Part shown: piece after piece, positions 62,666-64,000 of the stretch
How positions within the stretch are numbered: position 1 is the stretch's first letter
How the letters are laid out: each line of letters begins with the position of its first letter
NCBI GenBank assembly: GCA_030066985.1
Contig: JASJAN010000015.1
Span: 1 to 64,000 of the forward strand
Source of the DNA: Desulfobacterales bacterium
Lineage (GTDB): Bacteria > Desulfobacterota > Desulfobacteria > Desulfobacterales > JAHEIW01
Length of the DNA stretch: 64,000 nucleotides
Reading direction: 5' to 3'
Notes under the pieces: generated by a model
Database searches by the model: none
Told to the model about the DNA's origin: nothing
Seen by the model: only the letters and a program-made list of their open reading frames with translations
Made by a program: the position numbers and the translations under genes

Positions 62666-62804
62666 TTTGCACGAGTCGGAGGCTTTCATGTGCAAGGCAC
62701 TTAAGGGCGAGGTAATAGTGTACTATAACTCGGCCTTAATAACGCAGCAGATGGAAGCCTCCGCTCGCCGCGTTGTCTCCAGGGTGAAAAGTAATGAGAT
62801 CAAA
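62666..62804 (+). repeat. Dispersed palindromic repeat, copy B
   Basis: About 139 bp matching the reverse complement of 18639-18808. It starts TTTGCACGAGTCGGAGG, has the AAGGGCGAGGT ... ACTCGGCCTT palindrome around GTGTAC, and ends CGCGTTGTCTCCAGGGTG. It lies upstream of GTPase A. A shadow frame through it is not a gene. Confidence 0.8.
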
Positions 62805-63012
62805 TGACCACAATCCTTTTAGTTAAATTGGCAGCCAATTTATCGACGATAGATGTCTTAACACACTGCTTTTTGATATAATATGCTTTACTCATTACTT
62901 TTCATGCAAAGTTTAATTATTAACAAGCCGAGATCATTAATACAAATTATATTTAATAAACTTCAAATTTCAACCATTGAATTATTATCAGATTTCGTTA
63001 AAATCTCTTTTT

Positions 63013-63035
63013 CGGGCGGGGATAAACCCCGCCCG
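63013..63035. other. GC hairpin in the leader of the exonuclease-fusion gene
   Basis: CGGGCGGGG (63013-63021) pairs with CCCCGCCCG (63027-63035) around ATAAA. No T-run follows. It is 28 nt before ATG 63064, with AGGAG in between. Confidence 0.5.
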
Positions 63036-63063
63036 GGTACAATACCAGGAGCTTAGAACAATT

Positions 63064-64000
63064 ATGACCCTCGCCGATCTTGAAGTATTGACCTTAGACT
63101 GCCAGGCCACCGGTGCCAACCCGCAAAAAGGGCACCTGCTGGAAATCGGTTGGATTCAGACCTGTGCTGCCGCAAACGGCATACCGGATGATTTGACCGC
63201 CAGCGCCTATCGTGTAGCACTACCGGAGGATGTTGAGATCCCCCCGGCAGTGCAGCGTGTTACCGGCATCACACGGACAGAGGCTGAAGGGGCCCTTCCT
63301 GCCGCCGAGATCTGGCGCAAGCTCGCCCAGACCGCACAGCAGATAGCGGCTGCCGCTCAGACAGACAGATGCCCCACCATCATCCATTATTGCCGTTTTG
63401 AAAAAGCGTTTCTCAAGCACCTGCATGCGGCTGAGCAGCAGCCGGATGACTTTCCTTTGGACATCATCTGTACCCACGAAATCGCCAAACGCCTGCTGTT
63501 TAGCTTGCCGCGCAGAGGGCTGCGGGCCGTAGCCGGTTACTTCGGGCATTCGGTTCCCCAACTGCGCCGCAGCGGCGCTCATGCTGTGGCCACGGCCGTG
63601 ATCTGGCAGCATTTTGTTGAGCAGCTGGCCGCCGAACATGGTGTTACCGATTTAGATCAACTCAACAGCTGGCTGAAAGACACGACTCCGCGAACGCGAA
63701 CCGGTCGGGATTATCCCATGAAACCCGACATTCGTCTCAATTTGCCGGACAACCCCGGCGTCTATCGCATGCTGCGCTCCAACGGAGATTTGCTGTACAT
63801 CGGAAAGGCCACTTCCCTCAAACAGCGGGTCAACAGTTATTTTCGCCAAAAAGGGCCGCATGCAGAGCACACCCTTGAAATGCTCAGTCAGGCCGCCAAT
63901 CTAAAGGTGACCCGCACCGACTCGGCGTTGGAAGCTGCCGTGCTGGAATCAGATGAGATCAAACGCCACAATCCACCCTATAACATCGCTCTGCAAACCG
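63064..64000 (+). CDS. Exonuclease-like/GIY-YIG fusion protein (3' end outside window)
   Basis: The first 312 codons are in the window. Residues 1-185 resemble the DNA polymerase III epsilon DEDDh exonuclease: LTLDCQATG (Exo I), IIHYCRFEKAFL (Exo II) and RRSGAHAVATAV (Exo III). Canonical DxE, FD and HxxxxD are altered to DxQ, FE and Hx4A, so nuclease activity is doubtful. Residues 228-312 are a UvrC-like GIY-YIG domain with PGVYRMLRSNGDLLYIGKAT, LKQRVNSYF and the Glu in VLESDEIKRHNPPYN, apparently active. Such fusions act in DNA repair. Confidence 0.8.
   Translation, partial: MTLADLEVLTLDCQATGANPQKGHLLEIGWIQTCAAANGIPDDLTASAYRVALPEDVEIPPAVQRVTGITRTEAEGALPAAEIWRKLAQTAQQIAAAAQTDRCPTIIHYCRFEKAFLKHLHAAEQQPDDFPLDIICTHEIAKRLLFSLPRRGLRAVAGYFGHSVPQLRRSGAHAVATAVIWQHFVEQLAAEHGVTDLDQLNSWLKDTTPRTRTGRDYPMKPDIRLNLPDNPGVYRMLRSNGDLLYIGKATSLKQRVNSYFRQKGPHAEHTLEMLSQAANLKVTRTDSALEAAVLESDEIKRHNPPYNIALQT

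Noticed and set aside
62625-62807. 60-codon plus-strand frame with AFMCKALKGEVIVYY text
   Set aside because: Produced by repeat copy B; no ribosome site and no independent coding evidence.
63013-63035. GC hairpin as a terminator of an upstream transcript
   Set aside because: No T-run on either strand and no plus-strand gene directly upstream; kept only as a leader hairpin.

Overview
The window reads like chromosome from a mesophilic, anaerobic deltaproteobacterium-type organism, most likely Desulfobacterota/Desulfobacterales. This is inferred from gene content and repeat style; there is no rRNA or other taxonomic marker. Pointers are a probable selenoprotein, a MetF with a MetV-like zinc C-terminus, DUF2284 and PAC2 proteins, a B12-binding-type radical SAM protein, small DRR-motif proteins and a very large Reg_prop hybrid kinase. 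I see no tRNA, rRNA or CRISPR. Genes occur singly or in operons of two to three on both strands, separated by gaps rich in palindromes and heptad repeats.

Layout. 1-12.8 kb: a 3' gene fragment, a GhrA-like 2-hydroxyacid dehydrogenase, an MFS carrier, a coupled DinB-like / 56-aa / PlsC-type acyltransferase operon, a DRR-motif small protein, a DUF1015 protein, ornithine aminotransferase, a DUF2284 protein, an exported parvulin and a UPF0173 hydrolase. 12.9-25.4 kb: a MITE-like element, a SpoU methyltransferase, a cupin, a radical SAM protein, a YkgJ-type cysteine-cluster protein, an FmdB zinc ribbon, a DUF5658 membrane protein, a Nudix hydrolase, a YhhQ transporter, a TPR/zinc-ribbon protein, a DnaJ-like/SGNH-hydrolase pair, AcpH and two unknowns. 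25.5-37 kb: an O-methyltransferase, an acyltransferase / glycosyltransferase / acyltransferase cassette, an esterase, a PAC2 protein, a His-rich DUF4124 protein, an acyl-CoA dehydrogenase, a degenerate metallo-beta-lactamase-fold protein, a LOG-family protein, a ferritin-like protein and an orphan flagellar rod protein.

37-50.8 kb: small proteins, then a rhodanese whose frame is crossed by a TGA followed by a bacterial SECIS-like hairpin (best read as a selenoprotein). Next come a second DRR-motif protein, an S1C protease with TPRs, a hotdog thioesterase, a THEP1-type NTPase, a PFL-activase-like radical SAM enzyme, a BCCT transporter / Fe-S protein / MetF operon suggesting use of methyl groups from betaine-like solutes, and an iron-sulfur flavoprotein. 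51-64 kb: an 1894-aa Reg_prop hybrid histidine kinase, an IS110-family transposase with an inverted-repeat-bounded non-coding stretch beside it, a tandem pair of dynamin-like GTPases, and the start of an exonuclease-like/GIY-YIG fusion whose exonuclease residues look degraded.

The strongest unusual signals are the in-frame TGA in the rhodanese gene (37953-38369), intergenic arrays with strict 7-bp periodicity (two of them inverted pairs), and three families of structured dispersed repeats. Two of these families lie directly past stop codons or supply one.
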